DNA from: Notospermus geniculatus
Lineage: Eukaryota; Nemertea; Pilidiophora; Heteronemertea; Lineidae
Direction of reading: 5' to 3'
Assembly (NCBI GenBank): GCA_002633025.1
Contig: NMRB01000560.1
Coordinates: forward strand, 7,876-71,875
DNA: 64,000 bases
Shown here: one piece after another, positions 25,476 to 39,574 of the stretch
Numbering within the stretch: position 1 is the first letter of the stretch
Layout: every line of letters begins with the position of its first letter
The notes under the pieces: model-generated
What the model saw: only the letters and a program-made list of their open reading frames with translations
Databases searched by the model: none
Told to the model about the DNA's origin: nothing
Translations under genes and position numbers: made by a program

Positions 25476-26519
25476 TTTGAATATTCATGAGTCCCTGGGC
25501 ATCATCTTGAGAATATCGGAGGTTCTCAGGACTCGTTCCCTTTGTCACCAGAGATTAGCTCAGGATGCAGGGCATGGTCAGTGCAAACTTATCACCAACC
25601 AGGATGAAGCTCAAGCCAAGTTTCAGACTCTCACATCATAAACCTGTGTGCAGCAATCTGGGCCTATTATATCTAATCAAATCAACCTAATTAGCAATGA
25701 ACGTTTTCCCTAATTGCCACCGACCCAGATACAAGGAATGTCAAACAGCAACATCAATCCAGGGGGGACAAAAACAGTCTCGGAAATCAAGAATACAACA
25801 AAATTAATGAGAACCGTTCGCCTAATACAAAACGAGACGTTGATAAGTTACAAAAAGTATTATATTACCTTGATCAGTGTCGGCTGCTGGTTACAGAAAT
25901 TATTGGGAATTTACCTAATTGCAATAGTACTGATGTAAAAAGTGTCAACTTGTATGTGAAGGTGTGTTGATGAAAGTGCACTTCGTTAAACTCATTCGAT
26001 AGTGGAGGCGTATGGCAGACTGTGGGCCATTTCCAGCGATAAGGCAAGGCGTCAGGAGGGCTTAGGTTCAAATCCGCCAATTGGAATTAGACAAGCGGAA
26101 CATGACTAGGCCTACATGCGTTCACAGCTACAAGGTCTCCAAATCAACCATGTGAGGGGGGATAGAGGGAGCCAGCAATGATGCACAGTCTGTGTGCGCA
26201 TCAGTTTCCCATTTTCGTGACTATTCCATGAAAATTACACTTAGCCTACTATTTTCAGCTCGAGTATAGTCCATTACAACAACAATTATTTCTGACTACT
26301 CATCGCTCATATCAGCCAAGATTGATGCCAACATTGTTTTAACAGATATTGCAATAATTTTCTCCATGAGCCTAAACAGCAGCGATATGAATTGGCTTTT
26401 GTGATTTCGTTCCTGTCACATTAATTCAACAATTGGGCCAGACATCACATGGAGGATTGTTGAACACACCAAGAATCATGTCAACGATCTCGTTTTGTTG
26501 AGAAAATCGTGATCAAGCA

Positions 26520-26605
26520 TATCTGCATTCTCATTGGCAAAGTGGAAACACTGACGCCAGTCACCTCCGGGTTGGTAGGTTCAATTCCCTGTTGGATCCA
26601 TGCAA
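26520..26605 (+). repeat. Possible tRNA-derived SINE fragment
   Basis: The segment cgccagtcacctccggg...aggttcaattcc resembles 55,885-55,930 (cacctgtcacctctgtgg...aggttcaattcc). GGTTCAATTCC fits a polymerase III B box, and a similar word, ggttcaaatcc, occurs at 26,063. No foldable tRNA is evident, so a SINE relic is the most I would claim. Confidence 0.3.
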
Positions 26606-27037
26606 AGATAGTAAAGCCTGATTTTATGCGTAACCTTGATCAAGGCATGTCTGTTTTACATTATAAGCCTTGCAATACTCCAGTGCACCTGCCTAACATA
26701 ATGCAATGTCCACATTTACATCTTAATATAGGCCTACACCTAGGCCTTGCCAATGCACTGATATGACTGCCAGCCATGCTAAACACGAAGGCCCTGTGTT
26801 TGAGATTTTCCTTGTATTATGCAGGTTGACTCTTGGTGGGGAAGTGGGAACAAAGTTGAAATCAAAAGGCTTTAATTAAGTTAATTAAATCAAGAAGGCT
26901 TAAGCTAATTAACTGATTGAACAGAACAAAACCAGAGAAAAAATCTGATCGGTGATTAGGGATTGACAATACCACCGGCCCTTAATTTATAAGCTAAAGC
27001 CTCAAATCTCCATTCATAGAACACTTAGTTCTTCAAG

Positions 27038-27183
27038 CAGGCGTGGACCTTGAGGGGGTGCGCTGGGCACTCACCTCCCCTTTTAGCCAAAAAATCTGTA
27101 AAATTGACCGTGGAATTCTGGAATTTGGTGCATATTTCAATGTTTAGCACACAGTGCCCCCTCTTTTCCCAAATGCACCCCTG
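27038..27183. mobile_element. Short CAGGCGTGG...GCACCCCTG element
   Basis: The ends CAGGCGTGGACC (27038) and GGGGCATTTG-like/GCACCCCTG (ending 27183) are inverted, with a GGGGG/CCCC pair inside them. The size and G-rich ends match the family at 5814, 32422 and 59997. It has no open frame. Confidence 0.45.
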
Positions 27184-28800
27184 TCAAGTATTAGTCCACA
27201 GTTTTGACACACTGACCTCTGAAGATCTGGTCGGCAATGAAATTGAGCGCTCTCTTTTGTTGTATACAGATAATCAAACATCAAACAGTAAGATGTTGAT
27301 TTAAAGATATAAGGGTAAACAAAACATTATAATGCGAGATGAGTGAGGACTTGTTGAATGTGTGAGCAAGAATAATATGAGACAAGGATATTGACTTATC
27401 CAAAGTTTCGATATGCCTAATAATGAAAGCTTGACTAAGCCATTTTTCACGCTTTTCTTACACTGCCTGCATGAGAAATGTTGTACGGACACACATGTAC
27501 AATTCTGGCGGCTGTCTAAGCCGTAAGTGTATCTGGATGGCCGGTGACCGGCATGTACGATACACCATGGAAGTATACTTCTATGGAAACACCAAGTACC
27601 CTTTGAATAAGTCATTTCCAATGAACCTTGAATATTCATATAACTCAACAATACAACACAATTGAAATCTACTTGAAAACTGCACATGAATTATACACAA
27701 ACATTTGAGGAGTATGTCAATTTCAGGAGTGCACTTGGCCTGGAAGGCAAGTCAAACAATGCCCTTGGGGAGAGATTTTATCGGAAATTAATTACATTCC
27801 ACTTTATGGGTTGAGTTTTGTTGCAGCTAAAAGCACTGACAATTACAAGCTAATGTCGATTTATTGTGCAAATACGAACATTAATTATATCAAATCGGAA
27901 AGAGGCAGACATTACTGTTTATGCTCCATGGCTCAGAAATCCCAGTATGGTAGGCTACATGACTCATGGGAAAATTGGCAGCAAAATTGTTTTCTGCCGA
28001 TGATAAACATCGGGATTGAGATTTCTACTAATCGCTCATTTGGATGTCCCGTGACTAAGATTGAAACGGCCCCACCCAACTGCATCATCAGAATCACAGT
28101 GTGATTCAATCAGATAACCTTTTTTACAGGAACATCATAATCTACCCACAAGTGGATGATGTATTCAGTTACCAGGGTATCATCCAATGACGTGGAGTTC
28201 AGTACGGTGAGCACCTGATGGCACGCTCCTGACCGATGAAGTCTGCTGATTGACTGTGAGTACCACGATACGGCATTATTAGCTCATAGACATTATCGGC
28301 TGAATGCATGTACATTGTACAGCAGGAGAAAACCTGAGTGCCCGGAGAAACCTCGGCTGTCAGAGAAAGTTGTCCTCTCTATCACCTGAAGAATTGGTCT
28401 GAGGATCGAACACGGCCTCAGATGACAGGAGCTGATGTTTTCCAATGTGACAGCCCGTACAGAGTATTGGTTCACCTCACCTGCTCAGGGCTCTGTGGAG
28501 CACGGAGCAGTGGTGCACTGGATTACCATGTGAATAGAAACCCCATGATGCTGGATTTAGCAAAAGAAGGGATGCTTTTGTCAAGTGTCACATTGCTGCT
28601 GGACAAAAATAGACCGATGTGTAAAGAGGTGTAGTGTTCGATGAGAGGTGCAAATTAAGGTTGTGTAACAGCAGAAAATGACATGTAATGGTAAGAATGG
28701 GTACAATAGAGCATAGAAATAGTCATGAGATTTGATATGGGAGGAGATTCGTCAGGACGACTGACAAAATGGGGGTAGGCTCTGTCTCAATGGGATCAAC

Positions 28801-28966
28801 TACAGTGGAACCTCTCTATTAAGGACACCTTTGGGACAGACAGATGTTGTCAACTCAGAGGTGTCCTGATTAACTGAGGTCAAAATGATTAGAACTGAAC
28901 TTATTGGGGCCCTCACGAAGAGGTGTCCTCCTGTTAGAGGCGTCCGTTCAGGGAAGTTCCACTCTA
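28801..28966. mobile_element. TACAGTGG MITE, copy 1
   Basis: Begins TACAGTGGAACCTCTCTATT and ends with the inverse 'gggaagttccactcta'. Internal 'gaggtgtcctgatt' and 'aggtgtcctcctg' correspond to the copy at 42238. This and the other copies fit a Tc1/pogo-like non-autonomous element with TA target sites. Confidence 0.75.
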
Positions 28967-31900
28967 ATTGCATCATTTTCCCACCTTGACCTTCAGACAC
29001 TGACCAATTTGGACAAAATAAAATGTGGTGTCCTTCTAGATGTAAACAAAGTGGAAAACCGACATTACCGGTATGTCCAATAGACAGTTTGCGAAAATAA
29101 CCGGAAGTGATAGGCTTGTATTCCATACAAGTCCAGTTCTAGGCCTACGGCACGCAGCTTGGCTTGGTTTGAAGCCGAATTATCCTGTTTGTGGTACTGG
29201 TACCAAAAAGTCGGGTCATTCGGTGCAGGTATGACTGGGTAATTGGTCTTGTTCACTTGTTTATGTCTCTAGCATAAAATCAAGCTGATGAAACAACGGA
29301 TATGGTCATATCATATCTCCATCATGCCAACAGCACAGACTGAAAGGCAACAAAGTGCACATGAACTTCCTGTGCAGACGACTGGTATACAATCAATTGA
29401 ACAATATAAAACCTTTCACCACGCCTGCCTTACTTTCAAAACTTTCCTCTCACAAAGCCTGGAACTTTAGAACAGGACAAGCTAATCATTGGCAATACGA
29501 TTACGGGTAGGCTACATACCATACAGCAAATTGATAATCCGATGTTTTTATCCGACTATTCCATAAGATCGGTCCATGTTAATCACACCGCTCGGACCAC
29601 CTCGTCCAACACACAAAACTCTCCGACTGAATGGTGTGCCTCTTATCTCCAGCACTGGTCTACAATGTAAAGCACACTAACACGTAACATTGTAGTTGTT
29701 TCGCCTCAATAGCCAGGACAAAGTTCTGCACCATTTATGGGGCAATCTCCCAAGTTGGCTAACAATGCAGGATTTATTTTGGGGTATTGTTGACCCTCAC
29801 TCACACATTCTTGTTCATAATCAAAGAATTGCAAATGGGTTGTTTTAGGTTATGTCATTGACATTGTCACCCGAATTACATTTGACACCTGTTCACTTCC
29901 CTGTGAACTGTCAAATTGGTGTTCTTTATCACAGACTGAGGCAAGGGAATTTTTAAGTCTGAGGCAGATCAGATAAAGAACAGCACTGCAGGAAAACAAC
30001 CAGAAGCAACTGTCCTTTGGTCAGATCAGGCCGGCGCCATCAATCAAGATTCAGTCTTATTTTGTCCACAATAACAGAAGAGACCGCAGGCTGACCTGAT
30101 TTCCTTCTTCATACTTGTGTGGACCGTGCAGATAAGAGAAGACATTTCAGGAAAGTACAATCATTGACCTGATTACAATGTTTATCAATTCTCACCTCAG
30201 TCACCAGGTGGACATAATTTACAGCGAACAGGTGTCCTACACTGAACTGTTGGACATCACATAGCTGACATTCGACCCAGAATGCCTTGGTAACCTCGTG
30301 AGTCATCTATCAAGAACACACCGGAAATTATCAAAGGGAACATCTCGGAAGTTATCGCATCAACGATGTGAAAATTTGAGGAGACAAATTTGTTTTAAGT
30401 ATGTTTGAATATGTATGTCACATTCCAAGTGGCATTTCAACAACCAGATATTGTGGTTGCCGATATATACCAGGGGTGACTCCCCTTTAAATTCATCTAA
30501 GAAGTAGCCTTTCCAGCACATAGGCCTACATTGATCTGAGTAGGTTATCATAAGTTACACAGGCTGTTTGTCTACTCCTACACAGCCAATACCGGAAAGG
30601 AGGCCTCTTTCTGCAGGAAATATTAAAATGTCAGATTGCGATATGGGGAAACTGGACTTGACAGCATTTTCCTGGTGGTGGATCAACTCCAAAATAATGG
30701 GGCTGACTGACATTACTTTGGATTTCCACTGTACCAATCTGACTTGGTGGAGAGTGAATAGCCTACAAGTTATGGTTGTCAACTAAATTGTTTGATAATA
30801 CAACCACTGACCTCACTTTGAGAGTCCTTTGACCGGACATATTCACCCAAAAAGGACTCTAGAAATGTTTTCACATGTAGGGGATAGGTATCCAGTGAGA
30901 TTCAATCAGAGATACATACATTATTTATAAATCTCGATCATTTTTATTGTTCATATGCAAATATCACCCAAATAAGCTAAACGTGCATCAATATCCCGAC
31001 ACAGATTTTTTCAATTTGCCACAAAACGACTTTGCATGCATGACCTCATCGTGTCCTCAGTCAGTCAAGGAAATGAAAGAACGACGACTGCGACAAATAC
31101 AACATCCATGATTTACGCGACAAAATGTAGACCAAATTGGCAGACCTGGACGTGCAAGTTCGGAATAAGCAATGTTATTCAAAATGTGGCGACAAAAAGA
31201 AAAACAAAGTAGGTCATGCCCAGAAATCTCTCCCCGTCCATTGGGAGAGTTTATTTGATCATTCAGATTCGAGAATTTCAATACAATCACCATGTGCAGC
31301 CAACGATGAAATTTTTCCCAATGAATTTCTAAGACTGTGGCGAACTTCGAGAATAGTTCTCATGATGTATTGTACGTATAACTTTTCAGATATGTCTCTC
31401 GTTTATGTCAATAGTACTTAGGCCTTAAGTGGGCCTTAATCTTGTGGAAACTTCTGTTGATTGAATGTCTCACATCAACAAGTCACTGACTCAAATCAAA
31501 CGGTTTTCTGATCCGAGTAAAGGCAATTTTGAGTGGTCATGCGGTTATTTGCCTCAATTAAACAACTTTTATGGAGAAAAATGCATCAGCAAACAAAATT
31601 TGTCACGAAACACATGCCTTGTGACCTATAGGTGGCTTTTTCTGGATATTCATTTGTTATTTACATACAAATGTGACAGTGCATTCAGAATTAGCTGTCA
31701 TACAGATGTTTATCAACTTTTACGAATCACAGGGACATTGGTTCACATACATGTTATTGTATTGAAATGATCTGAACCAATGGGGAGACCTTTGTAATCT
31801 GTCATTAGGAAGCTTTGTACCGGTAATAAGATTTCTGCCTGGTACTTCACACCAATGTATAATGATTTAAAGACTATTTGCCCTTCCTGTGACCCTACTG

Positions 31901-32421
31901 TTCTATTCATCTGGGATTACAGGGTGAAGATTTTGGTATTATGGTGAAGGGCTGTAAAATATTTAAAGAACAACACGAGGCCTACCTCGTAATGTTCTAT
32001 GCCGTTCATGCTTTCAACTGATCACTCAGCTCTGGGTTATTCCTGTTTTCAGGCCCAGAATGCCATTCATTTTGAGTGCTGAGGCGGCAGATGGACCATT
32101 CTGAAGTTTCTGCTGATACTCAGGAGAAAGACAGACTGCCGAGACCATAATCATCTGTAAACAGTGCTAATGAACGCTGAAATTCCACTGAACTTGATGG
32201 CAAGCTGGGAGGTAACAGCTAGATAAGGATTCCTGCTTCTAATGCAGGAGAAGGCAAGAACTCAGGAGGGTCCTGAGCTGCAAAAACAAGAAGTTAGAAC
32301 CCAACTGGTAAGCAGCACATAATGATACTACTTTAAGATGCTGAGAGAGGCAAGTTGATCGACTCCCAGACCAACATTCAACAACAGATCCTCTTTTCAC
32401 TGCAAATGCCACTCAGCTGTG

Positions 32422-32691
32422 CAGGCACGGATCCAGGGTCGACAGAAAGGGGGGGCGTAGCTTGACGGATGCGGCGGACAATGAAAGCGGGAAGCCCAAA
32501 CGGGGGGTCTGGGGGTCCTCCCCCAGGAAAATTTGACAATTTAAGTGCTTTTAGATGCATTTTCCTGGGATCTGAGAGCAAAATACTCAAATTTTTTATG
32601 TGATTGAATTTTTCTTGCTAAAAAAAATCATTAGTCTGCCAAAAATAGGGGGGGCGTACGTCCCTTCCGCCCCCCTCTGGATCCGTGCCTG
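32422..32691. mobile_element. Foldback element CAGGCACGGATCCAGG...CTGGATCCGTGCCTG with 6-bp duplication
   Basis: The termini are perfect inverted repeats over 15 bases with G7/C6 runs just inside. GCTGTG occurs immediately outside both ends (32416-32421 and 32692-32697), a probable target duplication. At 270 bp with no transposase, it is a non-autonomous DNA element. A related copy lies at 59997-60169. Confidence 0.8.
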
Positions 32692-33343
32692 GCTGTGGAT
32701 CCTCACCAGGACAATATGAGCAGCATTTCTGACGGGAGAATCATTTGAGGCAAAGACACTGAGATGAGCTGCAGTCAGATGAGAAACGAATGTCCAAGCA
32801 GACGTCATGTCACGAAGGATGGAAACAGGAATCATGCAAACAAGTCAAAGTCGACCTTCGAAAATATCTCATCTGAGGTCAAATGACAAGGTCAAATAAA
32901 AAAACAGAACAATGATCGAGTATTTAGGGCAAGCCCAATTATTTTGAACAGATGATTTGAAATTAAATGGAAGTATTTGCTCATTCACCATTCATTCCCA
33001 TCATTCCATCCAAAATTGGCTCGTATGAGGTCAAATGACTTTTTTGATTGACTTTGGACTAAAGGGACATATATTTCCTATGACATTGGCCAATCAATTG
33101 TTGAATAACTCTACTCTGTTCTGACTTTTTGATCACCAGGAATCGAAGTTTCCAAGGATAAACCACAGTCCTTGGGCCAGTGAAATATGCAACAGGATTG
33201 AGTTGGTGGTCCCTTTAAGCAAAACCCAATCAAAAACCATGTAATTAGAAGAGAGCTGACTTGATTGTTCATTGAGCAATTAGCAGAATCCATGATGTGA
33301 ACTCATCAATATAAATTTAGCAGTTATGATGGCAAAATGATTG

Positions 33344-33524
33344 TACCAGTGGAACGTTACTATTGAATGATTAAGAACATGGCTGATGGTGTTCTTAATC
33401 AAGGTGTGTCCTGATTCCAGGGATCAAAATTGATAGAAATGACCGATGTGTCTGAATTCTGGTGTCCTGATCCTGTATAAAGAAGTGCCCTCCTTGCAGA
33501 GTTCCCAAAGAGATGTTCAACTCT
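33344..33524. mobile_element. TACAGTGG MITE, copy 2 (degenerate)
   Basis: Begins with 'ccagtggaacgttactattga' and contains 'gtgttcttaatc', 'gtgtcctgattcc' and 'gaagtgccctcc', ending 'gttcaactcta'. The order of motifs is that of the 28801 copy, with many substitutions. Confidence 0.6.
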
Positions 33525-35261
33525 AAAGGCCCGTTTCCACAGAAGCAATAGCGTGAGCGTTTTGACGCTTCGCCCATTGTTTGGAAGCAGAGCGGCGGAA
33601 AATAACAAAAGATTTGACGCATCACGCAGCGTGAAACGCGTCTGTGGAAACGAGCCTTTACTCTGGCTCTTTCATATCATCACAATTGCTTGCCATTTAG
33701 TATATCGAGAGATAACTCCAGTACGGTACCACAGCAAAATCCTGCCAATATGAAGTAAGCTAGGCCTTCGACACTACACTAGGCCTACAGTATTGTATAG
33801 GCCCTACCACTTGGCCTAGAATATTCAACAGCCTTACCTTTAGTTGACAACTTTCAGCCGAAGTGTGGTTCTTTAAGATTTTAAAGTACGGTAGTCAGTT
33901 GCTGAGAACAATCAACTGACAATATCAACACAGTTTGAAGGATCACTTTTTATATCATCCTGCCCACATAAATCCACATATCTACATCCACAAATTGTCA
34001 TGTCCCGGGTTTGTTAGTCAGAGAATGGTGACATTCCTGCAGGCACCATTGATATAATCACAGTTTATGGAGCACGGCTCTACATTAAGCATATCGGCAA
34101 GGGACCATCTCAGCAGTATAGTTGGACTTAGACTAGAGTTGGCCAGTGACATAGGCCTACTGTTCAACAACAAGCCTTTGTTCAAGAATGCCTCGTTGAC
34201 TGTTGTATCCCACTTATTCAAGGCCTACTTCAGCTCTTTAACATACCAGTACCACATACTTCTATTATAAACACTCGTGATTTTCTGCAGTTATTACCTC
34301 AGAGTGAGGACATTTGGTACCGTACCCACGATGCAAAAATAGCTTGTTTACGGTACTGGTGTGATAGAATCGGATGCCACCATCTTTCTGGTGTCCCCCT
34401 GCATTGTTTGTCACAGGATTAGGCTCGTAGTGTGTCTCTATAGTCCTATTCAATGGTGCCGCTTAATCTGTAAATGTATCGTTGGGGGACATCACATATC
34501 GGGGGACATTAGATTATATTACACCTGTACTACCGGTACTGGTAAGAACCTGTCACAACATCATCAGCTAGTGGCTCCTTACCACAACAGCCTGAAACTT
34601 TTGACAACAAGCCTACCGGGTATGTAGAATTTAGAATTATCAAACTAGAGGTCAAGGGGTAATGCCCAACATGGGCCTAGGCAAGAATGATATGTCCTCA
34701 TACTTGCTTCACCCTACTCATGAAGAATACCTGACCATGGTCGATGACACAGTGAACCCACAAAGCTGGCCAAGGACCTCGAAAACTACAACACTGTATT
34801 TGGTAGGACGGATTCGATTTCACTTCAAGGGGGCTTGAGTCAGAATTTTGATGAAGTGGTGTGAATTTCTGTTGAGAGCCTGTCAGAGGCATTTCTGTTG
34901 AAGTTACAAATACATCCAACCAGGGTATGCACTTTTAACCCTCGGTCACATCCTTCGCAAATATTATTATTCATTTTCCAGTTAGATAATATCTATAATT
35001 GCCCTCCCTTGTACTGTTTTTGTTTAATTACCAGTACAGGTAAATAATTCAGATTGATTGTACCGGTATAAGAACTTTCTCCAAGTATCAATAACAGATC
35101 ACTTTCACCAAAAATATCTATTTTTGCTTGCACTCAGATTTGATGCAGGGCCCAAGGCACAGATTGCTCTCCAGTCAGAAAGTCATTGGTGAAGACCAAA
35201 GGAGAAGCTTGCTATAAAAGAAATCCTAGTACAGTCAGTGATGCTTATGACTTGATCCACA

Positions 35262-35443
35262 GTACAGAACCTCCCTAATGGACACCCCTGCTAGGAGGAC
35301 ACCTCTCTATTAAGAACAGGAGAGTTCAGTCCCCAATTGGTCACATCGGCTCATTTTGACCTCTGTATTGAGGACACCACACAATTGAGGACAACATCAG
35401 GCAGTCCTAAAGGTGTCCTCAATATAGGGGTTCCAGTGGTGTA
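35262..35443. mobile_element. TACAGTGG MITE, copy 3
   Basis: Contains 'acagaacctccctaatggac', 'ggaggacacctctctattaa', 'agttcagtcccc', 'tgaggacaccac', and ends 'ggggttccagtggtgta'. It aligns motif for motif with 42238-42419. Confidence 0.75.
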
Positions 35444-35569
35444 TGTTGATGAAAACATTACACATCTTAATTGATATTTTAGCCTAAATTGAGGAAATTA
35501 CTCTCTTTAATTAGTAAGGAATATCCTCATTAGAGAGACATTACTGGAACTGGGGCCTTCACTGGTGAG

Positions 35570-35714
35570 ATGTTTGGTTTATAACGCTAATGAGAATGAC
35601 AGGGTGTCCCATAAAACATGAAATGCCTCAACTGGGGTTTATTGAAATGCCCCAATTGTTTGGTTTATAACGCTAATGAGAATGACAGGGTGTCCCATAA
35701 AACATGAAATGCCC
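35570..35714 (+). repeat. Direct duplication of about 58 bp, offset 89 bp
   Basis: The segment ttggtttataacgctaatga through gtcccataaaacatgaaatg occurs at about 35,574-35,625 and again, essentially identical, at about 35,661-35,712. A short spacer rich in 'aaatgcc(t/c)caa' separates the copies. The near-identity suggests a recent tandem duplication. Confidence 0.85.
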
Positions 35715-36039
35715 CGATTTCCATCCGATGAACAGAATCTTTTCTGATTCTTTCATGACTACACAGTGCTATCTGAATTGATCTGAACAGACCTCACTTC
35801 ACAGCGAAGTCTTATATCAAAATTCTCCGAGTTAATGCATTCAGAAGGAGAATGCAGAAACCTTTAGAAAAAGCCTGACCTTTTGCCTTTGCCTGCAGTA
35901 ACTCAAAGCCAATACCAACAGAGTGGTGTTTTTTTGCCAAGTGCATATTGGCCACTGAGTGATGGCTAGTTAGGTATAACAAACTACAGCGGCAAAAATA
36001 GAGGCTCTTGAAAGATGCTCCAAGCAGCAAAAGACCACA

Positions 36040-37365
36040 GGGAATAGCCTGTCAGTGGTAGCCTGCTTTGGTTCAGGTAAAACTGCAGCAGCAGGGGCAC
36101 TCTCTGCTTTCTCAGGTGGTGAACTAACATTTGCTTCATTTGCAAGAGTCACTTAGACCAGTTCAGTGAGTGAAAATAGCTATTTTTCTGTAACATATCC
36201 CAAAGTTTGTGAAGCTTGCACACCCAACGCATCCAAAATGTAGGTAAAGCACATTAGTGATTCACACTTTCTGATACATGTACCTACATTATCAGAAGGC
36301 CTATCCAAAAAGTAAAATTTGGTACTGGTATCCCCAAATTCTAATCAGAATTAGTGATTTTACCTTTTGAACTTCATAGTTCCACTTGATGCGAAAGTTT
36401 GATTCATAATCTTGGTGCCTTTGTCTTCATTCTGAAAAGATCAAAAGTAAGGAAATTGATCAGAGAATGTTGAAATAAAAAAGAACAAGAATGTTTGGAA
36501 TGAAAGATGAACACAGTGGGAGTGGAATCTTTTCAAATCTCTGCAAGGTTACTGAGCACTGAGGCTTCCACGGCTTGGCTAGTCACCAATTAACATCAGG
36601 CGGAGTCTGGGAACCTATTGAGAAATTCACAAAGTCCCATGAGACTGATGGGCATGTAGAAGACTGCATGGTTCTTTATCCCTTTGTGGTGTTCTTAATC
36701 AGGTCGGTGTCGATGTGGTGTGGATCTGTATGTTACATAAGGCTCTCTGAATCATCCTCACTGATGTCATCCCCTCCCATCCCATGCGCACTGCCCTGAG
36801 GTGTGTGCTGGTGAATCCCTGATAATCCTCTGGATGGTTTGCTTTAGCTCCTTGGTCACCCGTAAGCAACTGCAGCAATTTCTGTCCCATCAAATCACAA
36901 GTTAATAACAGCAACCACTCATAGATATAACACCAAAAAACAGAGTAAAAAAATTCGAGACTGAATATAGGATTAAATGTTACCATACCAACCTATTGTG
37001 TCGGAGCTGACATCTTTATATTCCAGACCCTAGGAGGTTGTAACAGCCACTAATCGCTCGAGTAAAGTTGGTGTGATACCTCTGGGAAACATTCCAAGGA
37101 AACCTTGTACAGGTCTAGGCCTAACTATAGGGCAACTTCAACAACAGATGGTTCTTCTCACTTACACCAGCAACATTTGATAACTCAACTCTAAATGCAT
37201 GATACACAGTAGAAAAGTAATGTACAAGTGGGCGATGATAAGCAGTGGAGTTTCTGATCCTCACAACCCCCGGGCCACGAATACCTGTTGTTGGAGAAAT
37301 CATGAATTTCACCACTTTTTGCAATCTGTCATACCGGCCTACACTAACTTGGGAATTCAATGCGA
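36040..37365 (-). other. Exon-like fragments of an unrecognised minus-strand gene (uncertain)
   Basis: Several splice-bounded open segments occur on the minus strand. One at 37285-37165 is bounded by ACAACAG and GGT|GTAAGT (contains AYHRPLVHYFSTVYHAFRVE). One at about 37038-36998 encodes LEYKDVSSDTIG. One at about 36890-36735 has an acidic end, DDISEDDSESLM, then stop. One at 36433-36364 is bounded by TTTTCAG and AAAAG|GTAAAA. One at 36150-36040 is Ser/Pro/Ala/Glu-rich. I recognise none and could not chain them in one consistent frame. They may be exons, relics of a transposon, or chance. Confidence 0.2.
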
Positions 37366-37549
37366 CTTGAAGATGGGGTATGAAAGAACACCCTGAGGTA
37401 AACAGTGGTTCTCCACTCTCGCTACAACAAGTAGATGTGAGGAAGCAATATGAAATAGTTTGGTTCCAAACTAAAAACTACCATCAGCAACGAGGTAGCC
37501 TATCCTGAACTGACAACCAATAGTTTGAGAAACGGTGAGGGACAAGGGC

Positions 37550-37712
37550 TGTATTCATAAAGCTAGCAAATGCTTTTACTTAATGTTTTGTGGTAAATTG
37601 GCTGGTATTCATAAAAGCTAGCAAAGGCATTTACGTAATGTTTTGTGGTACATTTACATTGGACCTTGTTTAAAAGCATTTGCTAACTTTTATGAATTGG
37701 TATTCAATACCA
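37550..37712. mobile_element. Palindromic elements with GGTATTCATAAA ends
   Basis: Two direct copies of (t/g)gtattcataaa(a)gctagcaaa...taatgttttgtggta start at 37551 and 37603. The inverse tttgctaacttttatgaa follows at about 37,678-37,696, so the second copy folds into a hairpin of roughly 95 bp. The terminal word is shared with the 48-bp palindrome at 40301. Confidence 0.65.
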
Positions 37713-39574
37713 CCCAAGGTTACAGGAGATGTAAATACCCCCTTAGTGAAGTTGGAGGGGATGAAAAGGGAATTTGACTTGCCATCGAAGAAATTCGCCT
37801 ATATGGCTGAAGTATAGCAAGAAACGTGCAAGAATGCCAAGCAAGCGTAACCCCACATGATGGCCCAGGGCAATGTAGCAGAGATGAAAAGCTGGCAAGA
37901 TCAAAACTTTTTATGTAACCTCACCAGAAGAATTATTGCTGTGTATCTTTTTCTTGTGATGTCTGATGGCTGGTTGTGTGTGCGAACTGAAGGCACTTAG
38001 GATAGAAGTAGCCTCTTGCTCTGAGGTCTGATAATCACATCAACGTGGCATAGCATCGGCGGTCTGAAACATACCCCCAACCCCTCCCCCCAACATTGTA
38101 GAGACGGCAATTTGTTCATCCATGGCGAAGTTGTATGGTTGAGGCCAATGAGGTGGATGGTTGAGGCCAAGATGACTTGTGTTATCCAGGTGGATGGTCT
38201 ACAATAGAGGCAAAAACCTGGCCAATTACCACATGATACATAAAACTTAGGCTTATGTTTACATCAGCCTTAGGCCTGGCATGACTGGCGTGCCATAACA
38301 TATCAAATTCACCCTTTTTTCTTCCTCCTGGGAAGATGAGACTCGTTTTTTTTGTCTCTGTCCTGGTTAACCTCACTTCTGAAGGTCGCCATCTTTCATT
38401 GTACATTTATGTTGCAGAAATGTTGAGGAAGAATGAGAGGAGAGCAGGAGAAAGACAAGGCTCTGCTCATCAAATGAAAGATGATCCCCAACGATTGACC
38501 AAAAGATTTTCTATTGCTGAGAGCTGCCTAACAATATTAGGATTCACAGTACCGGATATTCAACAAGTGCAAATGAATTCAATATTACATGTTATCTTGT
38601 GAGAATCCAAGCCAGGTTAAAGCTCAATGAGACTACTTTATTCTCCTGAATGAAACCAAATAAATGCAGACAAAATAAATAGGTTAAACCAGTACCCTTC
38701 TTCCCCAAGTATATAATTATGTATGTTGAATTACACAAAAAATAGAAGCCGGATAGGATAATCGCAGGCATAGTGTTGAATTCAATGTGTTCACTTGGTG
38801 CAAATATAAATATTAAAAGTCAACGATTAGGCCCATTTTGAGAAAAGAGGCCCATTTTTTTGTGGTGACAAAAGTCTATATTTAGGTGACACACATTGGT
38901 GCATTTGCAGAACAAGTCAGCAAAAGTGCCACATACCCCATGTAAGAGTTATCTTGCCAAAGTTGGCCATAGAAACTCGCCCATAGAAAATGATGAAGGA
39001 AAACATCTTTTCTGTCATTGGTGTTTCCGTAAATTGAACAATGGTGAATTGCCCATCGAGAGCCAGCTCTCAAAACACTTGACTGAGCTTGCATCTCTTA
39101 AAGGGACTATAGGCCAATCCAAGGTCAGTTCTGCAGATGTCATGAACTTATGAATGGTACATGCATGGCAAAGACAGCTATTTTGAAGATAATTGGCCCT
39201 CAAATGTAATGCAGGAGGATAACTACATACCTAAATCCTCGTATGAATCCATTAAGAAAATACATAGTTCTCCTCTTTAGAAATATCAGAGGAGCGAAGC
39301 TAAATCAAACAGCATAGTCCAACCAGCGATACTAAAACTAGACCTGCACCAGATGGACTAGTTTATATACCCTTCCCTGGTAAAGAATTTTCATCTGAGC
39401 CATGATTTCTTTGGGTAAATGTATCAAAATTCTACAGGCAAGAACTGCAATCTGTCTCTTATCAGGCACATTAACCCATCAGCGAGATAGAGTTCCTGAT
39501 AACAGTAGGGGAGGAGGAATGCTATGAAACACCTGTAATTAAAGGAAATTTCTACTTTTTTCATAGAGTATGAC

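Noticed and set aside
26000-26090. tRNA gene suggested by ggttcaaatcc at 26,063
   Set aside because: No acceptor or anticodon stems can be formed around it; at best a SINE relic or a chance B box.
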